From Gudongella sp049310905 (GTDB lineage: Bacteria > Bacillota > Clostridia > Tissierellales > Tissierellaceae), in NCBI RefSeq assembly GCF_049310905.1, contig NZ_JBMEMN010000010.1, forward strand, positions 7,096 to 71,095: DNA of 64,000 nt, written 5' to 3'. The notes under the pieces were generated by a model, which had not been told where the DNA came from, searched no databases, and saw only the letters and a program-made list of their open reading frames with translations. Made by a program: the position numbers and the translations under genes. Shown piece by piece: positions 34,006-41,545 of this stretch. Positions within the stretch are counted from its first letter, which is position 1, and every line of letters begins with the position of its first letter.

Positions 34006-34908
34006 TTAGTAAAGAATCTCAATCATATCTCCTGGTCTTATTCTTCCGTTCTCGAGTACCTTGGTAAATATTCCTTCCTTTGGCATTACACATTTTCCCA
34101 CCGTCTTTGAGATTGCGCAGCCTGAATGACATTCCTTCCCAATCTGAGTTACCTCGTGAAGTGTCTCTCCAATTCTAATCCTGGTTCCAACTGGTAGGTC
34201 GTAAAGAATAATTCCCTCTGTGGTCAAGTTTTCTGCAAAGTCTCCAAAATTTAGATTCTCAGCACCTGCTGCCTTCATCTTGTCAAAGCTTTCTTTTCCA
34301 AGAAGACTTACCTGTCTATGCCAGTCGCCGCTGTGGGCATCTCCCTCTAGACCTTTATCTACTTTAAAATCCCCATTTTCTATAGGTTCTTTTACAACGC
34401 CTTTCTTCTCAGAAATATTGACAGATAAGATCCTTCCTGTGCCTTCTCTTCTAAATGTTCCTGACTTGCCACCAGTCTTTTCCATTAGCTTGATCTCCTC
34501 TATGGTCATTTCCTTGTCCATTGCCTTGCACATATCATATATTGTAAGTGCTGCAATGCTTACGGCAGAAAGAGCTTCCATTTCAACTCCGGTTTTACCT
34601 GTGGTCTTTACCTGAGCCCTTATCTCAACAAAATCCTTCCCTACATTGAATGTTATATCAGCTCCAGTGAGAAAAATATTATGGCACATTGGTATCAGGT
34701 CACTGGTTTTTTTAGCTCCCATAATTCCAGCTACCTGGGCAACACTTAAAACATCTCCCTTTTTTACGAGACCTTCCTTTATTCTCATTGCTGTTTCAAC
34801 TTTCATCCTGATTCTTCCATAGGCAATTGCTGTTCTATTGGTGTCCTCTTTATCTCCGACCTGAACCATATGAGCTCTGCCTTCTTCATTAAAGTGAGTA
34901 AGATCCAT
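34006..34908 (-). CDS. moaC: MoaC-MOSC fusion, molybdenum cofactor biosynthesis
   Basis: 300 residues in two domains. Residues ~1-155 are MoaC, cyclic pyranopterin monophosphate synthase: MVQVGDKEDTNRTA, the active-site KKTSDLIPMCHNI (~67-79) and GKTGVEMEALSAVSIAALTIYDMCKA. Residues ~160-300 are a MOSC domain (VDKGLEGDAHSGDWHRQVSL and then GKECHSGCAISKTVGKCVM), a fold that handles sulfur or Moco transfer; the Cys-rich CHSGC segment is notable. MoaC acts with MoaA in the first Moco step. It is the last gene of the moeA-moeA'-moaA-moaC operon. Confidence 0.93.
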   Translation of the reverse strand: MDLTHFNEEGRAHMVQVGDKEDTNRTAIAYGRIRMKVETAMRIKEGLVKKGDVLSVAQVAGIMGAKKTSDLIPMCHNIFLTGADITFNVGKDFVEIRAQVKTTGKTGVEMEALSAVSIAALTIYDMCKAMDKEMTIEEIKLMEKTGGKSGTFRREGTGRILSVNISEKKGVVKEPIENGDFKVDKGLEGDAHSGDWHRQVSLLGKESFDKMKAAGAENLNFGDFAENLTTEGIILYDLPVGTRIRIGETLHEVTQIGKECHSGCAISKTVGKCVMPKEGIFTKVLENGRIRPGDMIEILY

Positions 34909-34911
34909 AAT

Positions 34912-35874
34912 TTATCCTCCAATCTGATTCATATTTCTAGTAATATATTCCTCATTCTCAAGGTGGTGCTCCTCTTCCTTTGTGAGGATGGATTCTCTTA
35001 TTATTTTTTCAAGATCTCCGCCTTCCCTTAAAATCTTTCTTAAGTCTATTTCCCGGTTGGAGTGAAGACAAAGCTTTAGCTTTCCAGTAGCTGTCAACCT
35101 GACCCTGTTGCAGTTAGTACAGAACTTGCAGGATATGGGATTAATCAGTCCGACTTTCCCCTTGCCATCAGGCAGTCTGTAATAAGTAGCGGGAGATGAT
35201 GGGTCCTCCCTTTCTATTGCCTCCAATTCAGGCACTCGCTTTAGAATTTCCTCATTTGATATGAACTTCGATTTGGCAAATCCAGATGCTTCCCCGATTG
35301 GCATAAGTTCAATGAATCTTACATCGATGCCTCCGTTCCTTGTAAGTTCAACAAATTCAGGTATTTCACCATCATTAAATCCACCAATCAGAACAGTATT
35401 TATCTTAATGGGGTTTATCCCAAGTTTCTTTGCCTTTTCTATTCCATTTAGTACTTTGTTTATATCTCCTCCGCGAGTGATTTGCTTATATTTTTCAGGA
35501 TCCAGGGTATCCAGACTTATGTTAAGTCGTTTGACTCCAGCATCAACCAGCTCCTGTAATTTATCTTCCAAGAGAATTCCATTTGTAGTCAATGTTACTT
35601 CTTTTACTCCCTGGAGAGCTTTGACTTTCTTAATCAGGTCAACCGCTCCATATCTTACAAGAGGCTCTCCACCGGTAAATCTTATTTTATCTATCCCAAC
35701 TTTTACAAACATTTCCGTGATTTTATAAAGCTCTTCCAGACTGAGCATGTCACAATGAGGAATCTTGTTTTTTATCCCATCCTCAGGCATGCAATACTCA
35801 CACCTTAAATTGCAACGATCTGTAAGGGATACTCTTAAGTAGTTGATTTCTCTTCCAAAACGGTCTCTCATCAT
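34912..35874 (-). CDS. moaA: GTP 3',8-cyclase MoaA
   Basis: 320 residues, radical SAM enzyme that with MoaC converts GTP into cyclic pyranopterin monophosphate. The N-terminal cluster cysteines are C21, C25 and C28 (DRCNLRCEYC). The second [4Fe-4S] cluster binds C-terminal cysteines in SCKFCTNCNRVRL and LKLC. RFTGGEPL and the terminal Gly-Gly tail (NQIGG), needed for activity in characterised MoaA, are present. It starts seven bases downstream of the MoeA-PBP gene's stop; length is typical. Confidence 0.96.
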   Translation of the reverse strand: MMRDRFGREINYLRVSLTDRCNLRCEYCMPEDGIKNKIPHCDMLSLEELYKITEMFVKVGIDKIRFTGGEPLVRYGAVDLIKKVKALQGVKEVTLTTNGILLEDKLQELVDAGVKRLNISLDTLDPEKYKQITRGGDINKVLNGIEKAKKLGINPIKINTVLIGGFNDGEIPEFVELTRNGGIDVRFIELMPIGEASGFAKSKFISNEEILKRVPELEAIEREDPSSPATYYRLPDGKGKVGLINPISCKFCTNCNRVRLTATGKLKLCLHSNREIDLRKILREGGDLEKIIRESILTKEEEHHLENEEYITRNMNQIGG

Positions 35875-35881
35875 ATCATCC

Positions 35882-37768
35882 CTATTCTATCCAAATTATA
35901 TTGCCCGTACCCTCAAATCCGTACCCACCCAGGTCAGTCACCCGGCTTTGAAATCTATCTGACTTAATCGTTTCAATAAACTCTCTTATTAGTTCCATAT
36001 TCACTGACTCAGCATCAACCAGAAAATCATAATCCTCATTTGCCAGGGGTACAAAATGGAGTTCCATCGCCTTGGCAGCAGAATATGCTCCAAGACCTGT
36101 TGTTGCAGTGTTATTCTTTACTGCAGCTGCTACTGCCATATGTGTTGTGAATTCCCTCTGGTAGCCTCTGATTTTTGCTGGATCCAATTCTTCCTTCTTC
36201 AATTGATAATCCAGAAGCACCCTTGTGCCTGCTCCCCTTTGCCTGTTCGCAAAAATCACATCCTCTCTTAATAGGTCGCTGCATCCTTCAATATTATCTG
36301 GGTTTCCCTTTTGAACAATAAAGCCCTGGCTTCTCTGCAGTCCCTTTATCAAGGCCATCTTTCTTCCTGGAAAGTATTTTTTGACATAGCTAATATTGTA
36401 CTCTCCGGTATCCATGTCCAAAAGGTGTATAGGTGCCAGATGGCATTCATCCCTTCTAAGGGACAATATCCCTCCCATGCTTCCAACATGGGATGAAGTA
36501 AGTTTCATCATGTCTCCAATAATATCCATTACCAAATCGTGACTTCCGATTGAAAGCAGTTTATTCCTTATGGTTGAAAGTGGTTTCAACAGCTCAACTT
36601 CGATTTTATCTCCAGCCTCGTAGCCCTCGATATTTCTTGGGATTATTCCAAGGCCATCGGCTTTTACAAGGCTCATGCTCACTCCCGCCCCACCTGATAG
36701 TGGCGTTGCAATCAATCTGTCCTTTACCTTACCAAGAGTCACCCTTACAATTTCCTTGTTCTTTAAGGATGATACCATTCTTCTGGATAAAACCGCTTCA
36801 GTGGTTTCGTATATTTCACCCTGGTCGCCAAGGAATTTTAGTATCAGTGGTTTTGCAAATACATCAAATACCATAAATGCAGAAACCGGATATCCAGGTA
36901 TTCCAATTACGGGCTTCTTTTCAACAACTCCAAGAATTGTTGGTTTACCAGGTTTCATTGCCACTCCATGCACAACAACCCTTCCAAGCTCCTGAATTAG
37001 ATTAACTGTAAAGTCCTTTGTACCAGCAGCTGAGCCTGCATTTACTATGACCATGTCGTTTTCTTTAACCGCTTCCTTAAGAAGCTGCTTAAGCTTATCG
37101 TAATCGTCCTCCATCGGTGGATACCTGTTTGGTATTCCTCCAAGAGATGTTACAAGCCCCTTGAAGACATGGGAGTTTGAATCAATAATGGTACCTTCCA
37201 TTACCTGGGAAATATCTTCAACAATTTCAGATCCAGTAGGGATAATACCGATCTTTGGCCTTTTATATACGTTGACTTTTTTTATCCCGCCGGAAATAAG
37301 CGCTCCAATATCCATTGGTCTTACTTTATGTCTGGATGGTATTATCATTTCAGTTGCAACAATATCTTCACCAATCTGTCTTACGTGCTGATAAGGGTAG
37401 GCAGGTCTTAATATCTGAACCTGATCATCTTCCCTCTTCAGGACATCCTCAATCATTATCACCGAATCATAGGGTTCCTTGATTGGATTTCCAGTGTTGA
37501 CATACTTAAAGTCCTCCCTTTCAATAAGGGTTAGTGGATTGCTTTCATTTGCACCCTCAGTATTCTTTGAGGTAACAGCAATCCCATCCATTGCAGATGC
37601 ATTGTAACCAGGAGATGATACCGCTGCATACACCGCTTCCCAGGTGACTCTTCCTAGAGAATCTACGACAGCAACTTCTTCCAGGTCCCCCTCTATATTG
37701 AGTTCTTCCAAATATAGCTCTGTGGCCTTGTCAACATCTACATTATCTATGTAAGTGTTTCTTTTCAT
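35882..37768 (-). CDS. moeA: MoeA fused to periplasmic-binding-like domain
   Basis: 628 residues. About 1-410 is a MoeA-type molybdopterin molybdenumtransferase (GYNASAMDGIAV, the GTGNPI-like VNTGNPI, PTGSEIVE, NAGSAAGTKDFT, HGVAMKPGKPTILG, IPGYPVSA). About 415-628 is a PBP-like domain of the kind found fused to MoeA (SIGSHDLVMDIIGDM, IVQKGNPDNIEG, RQRGAGTRVLLDYQL). MoeA inserts Mo or W into adenylylated molybdopterin; the extra domain may bind the oxyanion, by its similarity to such binding proteins. A second, plain MoeA is encoded just upstream. Confidence 0.93.
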   Translation of the reverse strand: MKRNTYIDNVDVDKATELYLEELNIEGDLEEVAVVDSLGRVTWEAVYAAVSSPGYNASAMDGIAVTSKNTEGANESNPLTLIEREDFKYVNTGNPIKEPYDSVIMIEDVLKREDDQVQILRPAYPYQHVRQIGEDIVATEMIIPSRHKVRPMDIGALISGGIKKVNVYKRPKIGIIPTGSEIVEDISQVMEGTIIDSNSHVFKGLVTSLGGIPNRYPPMEDDYDKLKQLLKEAVKENDMVIVNAGSAAGTKDFTVNLIQELGRVVVHGVAMKPGKPTILGVVEKKPVIGIPGYPVSAFMVFDVFAKPLILKFLGDQGEIYETTEAVLSRRMVSSLKNKEIVRVTLGKVKDRLIATPLSGGAGVSMSLVKADGLGIIPRNIEGYEAGDKIEVELLKPLSTIRNKLLSIGSHDLVMDIIGDMMKLTSSHVGSMGGILSLRRDECHLAPIHLLDMDTGEYNISYVKKYFPGRKMALIKGLQRSQGFIVQKGNPDNIEGCSDLLREDVIFANRQRGAGTRVLLDYQLKKEELDPAKIRGYQREFTTHMAVAAAVKNNTATTGLGAYSAAKAMELHFVPLANEDYDFLVDAESVNMELIREFIETIKSDRFQSRVTDLGGYGFEGTGNIIWIE

Positions 37769-37785
37769 ATCATCATCTCCTTCTC

Positions 37786-39012
37786 TTAAAACAGGTACAC
37801 TTCCCTTTTTTCACCCTTGTCTATTCCTTCTTCATGCTCCTTGATTACAATGTATCCACTTGATTTTGACAAGAGAGTAATCATCCCGGATTTTCCAAAG
37901 CTTGGTGTAGCAAATGTTTGTCCGTTTTCTTCCTTTATGCTTACCATATGGTAGGTCTCTTTTCCTGGTGATGATGGAAAGTTGTGAGTGGTTATGGCTT
38001 CCATCTTTATCTTTCTGGGTTCCGTTTTCAAAAGGGAAAATATATATGGCTCTACAATAGCCTTGAACACAACTATGGATGATACTGGATGGCCAGGCAA
38101 TCCAATAATAAGTTTGCCTTTTCCATCTCCAATAATGGTGGGTTTTCCTGGTTTAATTGAAAGTCCATGGGCCAGTACTCCTTTTCCGTGAAGATCGGTA
38201 ATTACCTTGTGGGTATAGTCCCTGGTTCCTACAGAGCTTCCACCTGACAGCAGAACCACATCAGCCATCTTCAGGGCTTTTTGTACACCCTCAAGAAGAA
38301 GATTGTAATCATCCTTGATTATTTCACGACCTGCCACTTCCCCACCAATTTCTTCTATCATAGCTGATAGGGCATAAGAATTAATGTCTCTTATCTTTCC
38401 CATCTCCAGCTCTTCATCCAGGTCGATTACCTCATCGCCTGTAGAAAGAATATAAACTCTTGGTTTCTTAACAACTTTTGGACTTCTTATGCCAAGGCTT
38501 GCAAGGACTCCCACTTCATTTGGCCCGACTCTCCTTCCGGCCTTAAGAGCAGCTTGACCAGCCTTAATATCCTCACCCTTAAATACCATGTTTTCACCCT
38601 TGCTGATGGGCTTAAAAAGAAGAACAGTATCTTCATCCATCTTTTCAGTATTCTCTATCATGATCATCCCCGTAGCCCCCTCTGGCATCATGCCTCCAGT
38701 TGGAACATAAACCGCCTGGCCGCTCTTGAGATTATACTCAGGTGTCTCTCCCATTCTTACCTCTCCAAGTATCTCCAAGATACTTGGGATGGATTCAGTG
38801 GCTCCATGACTGTCCTCTACAACGATTGCATAACCATCTACAGTCGACCTGTCAAATTCAGGGACATTTATATTTGAAATGATATCTTCAGAAAGAATTC
38901 TTCCCTGTGATTGCAAGAGGTTTACCTCTTCAAATCCCAGGTTGTATTCTCCAAATTCCTTTTTTATCAATTCTCTTGCATCTTGGACTGAAACAACTTT
39001 AAAGAACTCCAT
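37786..39012 (-). CDS. moeA: Molybdopterin molybdenumtransferase MoeA
   Basis: 408 residues of standard MoeA length. Marks include the N-terminal FFKVVSVQDARELI, RSTVDGYA (domain III loop, ~54-61), YILSTGDEV, LSGGSSVGTRDYT, HGLSIKPGKPTIIG and LPGHPVSS, with domain IV ending in EHEEGIDKGE. It is the first gene after the riboswitch-terminator and so is directly controlled by it. With the fused second MoeA next in the operon, the organism may have separate enzymes for molybdate and tungstate insertion; that split is inference. Confidence 0.94.
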   Translation of the reverse strand: MEFFKVVSVQDARELIKKEFGEYNLGFEEVNLLQSQGRILSEDIISNINVPEFDRSTVDGYAIVVEDSHGATESIPSILEILGEVRMGETPEYNLKSGQAVYVPTGGMMPEGATGMIMIENTEKMDEDTVLLFKPISKGENMVFKGEDIKAGQAALKAGRRVGPNEVGVLASLGIRSPKVVKKPRVYILSTGDEVIDLDEELEMGKIRDINSYALSAMIEEIGGEVAGREIIKDDYNLLLEGVQKALKMADVVLLSGGSSVGTRDYTHKVITDLHGKGVLAHGLSIKPGKPTIIGDGKGKLIIGLPGHPVSSIVVFKAIVEPYIFSLLKTEPRKIKMEAITTHNFPSSPGKETYHMVSIKEENGQTFATPSFGKSGMITLLSKSSGYIVIKEHEEGIDKGEKREVYLF

Positions 39013-39030
39013 TTAGTACCACCTTTCAAG

Positions 39031-39062
39031 TATAAAAAAAACAACCCAAAAAGAAAGGTTGC
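39031..39062 (-). terminator. Riboswitch expression platform terminator before moeA
   Basis: On the minus strand GCAACC, a T-rich loop, GGTTGT, then TTTTTTTT. It lies between the Moco-family aptamer and the moeA SD, which fits an attenuation switch. Confidence 0.8.
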
Positions 39063-39135
39063 TTAATAAACATCTTCCTTTCCAAACGGGAGGCGTCAGG
39101 ATTTCTCCTTTACCCAGCGGCATTGTTTCATGGCA
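39063..39135 (-). promoter_or_regulatory. Moco-family riboswitch (compact form) upstream of moeA
   Basis: The minus-strand leader has the order AAACA (P1 5'), GGGTAA, a hairpin AGGA-GAAA-TCCT with a GNRA tetraloop, GCCTCCC, TGGAAAGGA, then TGTTT (P1 3'). The same order occurs in the leader of tupA, and GCCTCCC plus GGAAAGGA are conserved elements of the Moco RNA motif. The ~60-base arm found in the tupA copy is missing. It is placed after fdhD and before the moeA/moaA genes, so it would shut off cofactor synthesis when cofactor is plentiful. Confidence 0.82.
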
Positions 39136-39141
39136 TCAGCT

Positions 39142-39939
39142 TTAGAAATCAATGCTCGGAAAATTCGTATAGATATTCATTTTGTCTCCTCTTGCAAATC
39201 CTACAAGGGTAATGCCAAGTTCCCTGGCCAAATCCACTGCCAGCGACGTTGGCGCGGATCTTGAGATTACGACCGGTATCCCTCTTCGGGCAATCTTTAT
39301 CATCATTTCAGATGAAATTCTTCCTGTAGTAAGAACCATCGTCTGACCGAACTCCTGCCCATTAATATGACCCCATCCAAGGATCTTATCAAGTGCGTTG
39401 TGCCTGCCGATATCGTCTCTATGCACAAGAATTTCTTCCCTGTTGCACAAAGCACAGCTGTGAACCCCCCCGGTATCATCAAATAGTGAGCTCCGACTGT
39501 TAAATTCTATCATTAATTGTACCACATTCTGTGGGGATATTTCCATAATTTTCTTTATTCTCTTGCTTTTTGATGAGTCCAGAACATTGAAGAAGGAAGT
39601 GCCTTTTCCACATCCTGAGGTTATTGTTCTTTTACCCCTGAGTTTTTCTCTTAATGGCTTTTCCTTAATGTTTCCATGCATATTGATGATCCCTTTTTCA
39701 CTATCAAGACTCCAGTTCTCCACTTCAGAGAAATCATCAAGAAAGCCTTCAGATATTAAAAAGCCTGTTGCAAGTTCCTCCAGATCCTCAGGTGTGCATA
39801 GAAGTGTGATAATCTCCTGGTCGTTTAAGTATATGGTAAAGGGATACTCCCTTATGACCTGATCCATAAGAGTATCCCTTCTACTCCCTTTGATTTTTAT
39901 TATTTCAACATCCACCTTGTTCTTCAGATTATATCTCAT
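39142..39939 (-). CDS. fdhD: FdhD, formate dehydrogenase sulfurtransferase/accessory protein
   Basis: About 265 residues. FdhD transfers sulfur from a desulfurase to the bis-MGD cofactor and is required for formate dehydrogenase activity. Visible motifs are LLCTPEDLEELATGFLISEG, the mobile-loop TSGCGKGTSF, which keeps only one cysteine where E. coli has CxxC, then VHSCALCNREE and RHDIGRHNALDK-like text (HRDDIGRHNALDK), and SRSAPTSLAVDLA. The start is ATG 39939 inside the end of mobA, nine bases after AAAGGA. Its place beside fdhA and mobA fits its role. Confidence 0.93.
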   Translation of the reverse strand: MRYNLKNKVDVEIIKIKGSRRDTLMDQVIREYPFTIYLNDQEIITLLCTPEDLEELATGFLISEGFLDDFSEVENWSLDSEKGIINMHGNIKEKPLREKLRGKRTITSGCGKGTSFFNVLDSSKSKRIKKIMEISPQNVVQLMIEFNSRSSLFDDTGGVHSCALCNREEILVHRDDIGRHNALDKILGWGHINGQEFGQTMVLTTGRISSEMMIKIARRGIPVVISRSAPTSLAVDLARELGITLVGFARGDKMNIYTNFPSIDF

Positions 39940-40537
39940 GTCCTTCATTCCTTTGCAGGTATTCCTGAATGTCTTCTCTTGTGTTGAGATTGAAAAACAT
40001 GTTCCATTCAGGGCTGAACTCTCTGGCTTCCTTTTCCGGTACAAAGTCCACCCGATAATCCTTCAGCATCGTATGAACCGCTCTTTTCCCTGTTGCCAGG
40101 AACTCCTCCATATGAATTGCAAGATCCTTCCTGTAGAAAGCATTGAATGGCTCAATCCATTCCCCGAATCTGGTTACACAAGCTACTGGATCAGACTTAT
40201 GGATCCTGTTTTTCATGTGTCTGATATAATCTAGATTGATGGAAGGCATATCACAAGCCACCACATATGAATACTCTGATGCAGACTTTAAAAGACCCGC
40301 ATGGATACCTCCCAGTGGTCCCTTATCTTTTATAACATCACCGGTTATAATATCAGCCAAGCCAATATAGTACTCAGGTTTGTTTGTGACAATGACTATC
40401 TCGTCAAGTTCCTCCCTGAGCTTTAATATCAGACTTTCAACAAGTCTTCTTTCCTGAATCTTGATCAGCTGCTTGTCAAAACCCATTCTGGTGCTTTTAC
40501 CGCCTGCAAGTATTATGGCAGTTCCAAACTTTTTCAT
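39929..40537 (-). CDS. mobA: Molybdenum cofactor guanylyltransferase MobA
   Basis: About 202 residues. It links GMP to molybdopterin to give the MGD form needed by formate dehydrogenase. The N-terminal nucleotide loop IILAGGKSTRMGFDKQ (~8-23), KGPLGGIHAGL (~78-88) and VACDMPSIN (~97-105) identify it. The start is ATG 40537, preceded by AGAGGA. It overlaps fdhD by 11 bases and lies two bases from the mog gene, so the three are translated as a coupled block. Confidence 0.94.
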   Translation of the reverse strand: MKKFGTAIILAGGKSTRMGFDKQLIKIQERRLVESLILKLREELDEIVIVTNKPEYYIGLADIITGDVIKDKGPLGGIHAGLLKSASEYSYVVACDMPSINLDYIRHMKNRIHKSDPVACVTRFGEWIEPFNAFYRKDLAIHMEEFLATGKRAVHTMLKDYRVDFVPEKEAREFSPEWNMFFNLNTREDIQEYLQRNEGHEI

Positions 40538-40539
40538 GG

Positions 40540-41037
40540 CTAGTCCTCTTTTCTTGCACACTCCGAATCTCTGCCCGTTAGAATTTCCAGACCGTGATGC
40601 ACGCTATCCAAACAGAAATCCAATGATTCCCTAACAGCTTTGGGACTTCCCGGCAGATTTATAATTAGAGTGTTGTTTCTTATTCCCGCCGTTGCCCTGG
40701 AAAGCATTGCCCTCCGTGTAATCTGAAGGCTAAAGTATCTTATGGCTTCAGTTATTCCCGGAGCCATCCTCTCACAAACCTGGATTGTGGCTTCAGGTGT
40801 TACATCCCTCTTGCTGAAGCCTGTTCCACCCGTTGTAAGAATAAGCTGGGCTCCAAGATTGTCCGCCATATTCTTCATTTCTTCTGAAAGAAGGTCCTTT
40901 TCATCAGGCAGAATTACCTGCCTGATGACCACATATCCCTTATTTTCAATCATTTCCCTTATAACAGCACCTGAAACATCTTCTCTTTCTCCTGCTGCGC
41001 CTTTGTCACTGGATGTTATAATCCCAACCTTAAACAT
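40540..41037 (-). CDS. mog: MogA/MoaB molybdopterin adenylyltransferase
   Basis: About 165 residues of the MogA/MoaB fold that adenylylates molybdopterin before metal insertion by MoeA. Motifs are VGIITSSDKGAAGEREDVSG (~3-22), TTGGTGFSKRDVTPEA (~68-83) and INLPGSPKAVRESLDF near the C-terminus. It starts at ATG 41037 after GGGGAGG and immediately follows the ferritin-like gene. Confidence 0.93.
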   Translation of the reverse strand: MFKVGIITSSDKGAAGEREDVSGAVIREMIENKGYVVIRQVILPDEKDLLSEEMKNMADNLGAQLILTTGGTGFSKRDVTPEATIQVCERMAPGITEAIRYFSLQITRRAMLSRATAGIRNNTLIINLPGSPKAVRESLDFCLDSVHHGLEILTGRDSECARKED

Positions 41038-41039
41038 AT

Positions 41040-41534
41040 TTAGCCTCCCCATGGAAGTGTCATATATTCCTTCATTCTTCTGTCGTACTCAGACTTGAAA
41101 AGTCTTTCATGACCTTCTTCCCATTTCTGAAGCTTTTCGAAAACCTTTCTTATTCCATCATCGTCTGCATTCTGTGCTGCATTCTCATAGAACTCCTTAA
41201 AATCCTTTTCAATAAGGTAAGCCATTCTAAGGATAGTAAGATCTGGGATATCAGACTCGACCAAGGTTGCCTCAATATGCTCTGATTCTTCACGGTCCTG
41301 GAAGATGTCTTCTTCTCGCTCCATTACTTCTTCACTTGTGTCAAAGGTTTCATTCTCCATATAGCTCTCGAGCTGTTTCTTAAGGTACTCGTAATGCTCG
41401 ATTTCCGTTTCTGAAAGAGTCAGAAACAGTTTTCTTGTTGTGGCATTTGAAAATTTATCAGCCTTTTCCTTGAAAAAGTTGCTTCCATCAAGCTCCATCT
41501 GCATTGCATATCTCAATACTTGTTCATATTTCAT
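41040..41534 (-). CDS. Ferritin-like (rubrerythrin-type) diiron protein
   Basis: 164 residues, four-helix bundle with ferritin-like diiron residues: MELDGSNFFKEKA (~12-24), SETEIEHYEYLKKQ (~41-54), EKDFKEFYENAA (~108-119) and LQKWEEGHERLF (~133-144). An acidic loop (~55-90) lies between helices 2 and 3. It lacks a rubredoxin domain. It sits between fdhA and the cofactor genes with only 2-11 base gaps, so it belongs to the formate dehydrogenase operon. It may protect the oxygen-sensitive enzyme or supply iron, but no function is established. Confidence 0.85.
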   Translation of the reverse strand: MKYEQVLRYAMQMELDGSNFFKEKADKFSNATTRKLFLTLSETEIEHYEYLKKQLESYMENETFDTSEEVMEREEDIFQDREESEHIEATLVESDIPDLTILRMAYLIEKDFKEFYENAAQNADDDGIRKVFEKLQKWEEGHERLFKSEYDRRMKEYMTLPWGG

Positions 41535-41545
41535 TTATATCACCT

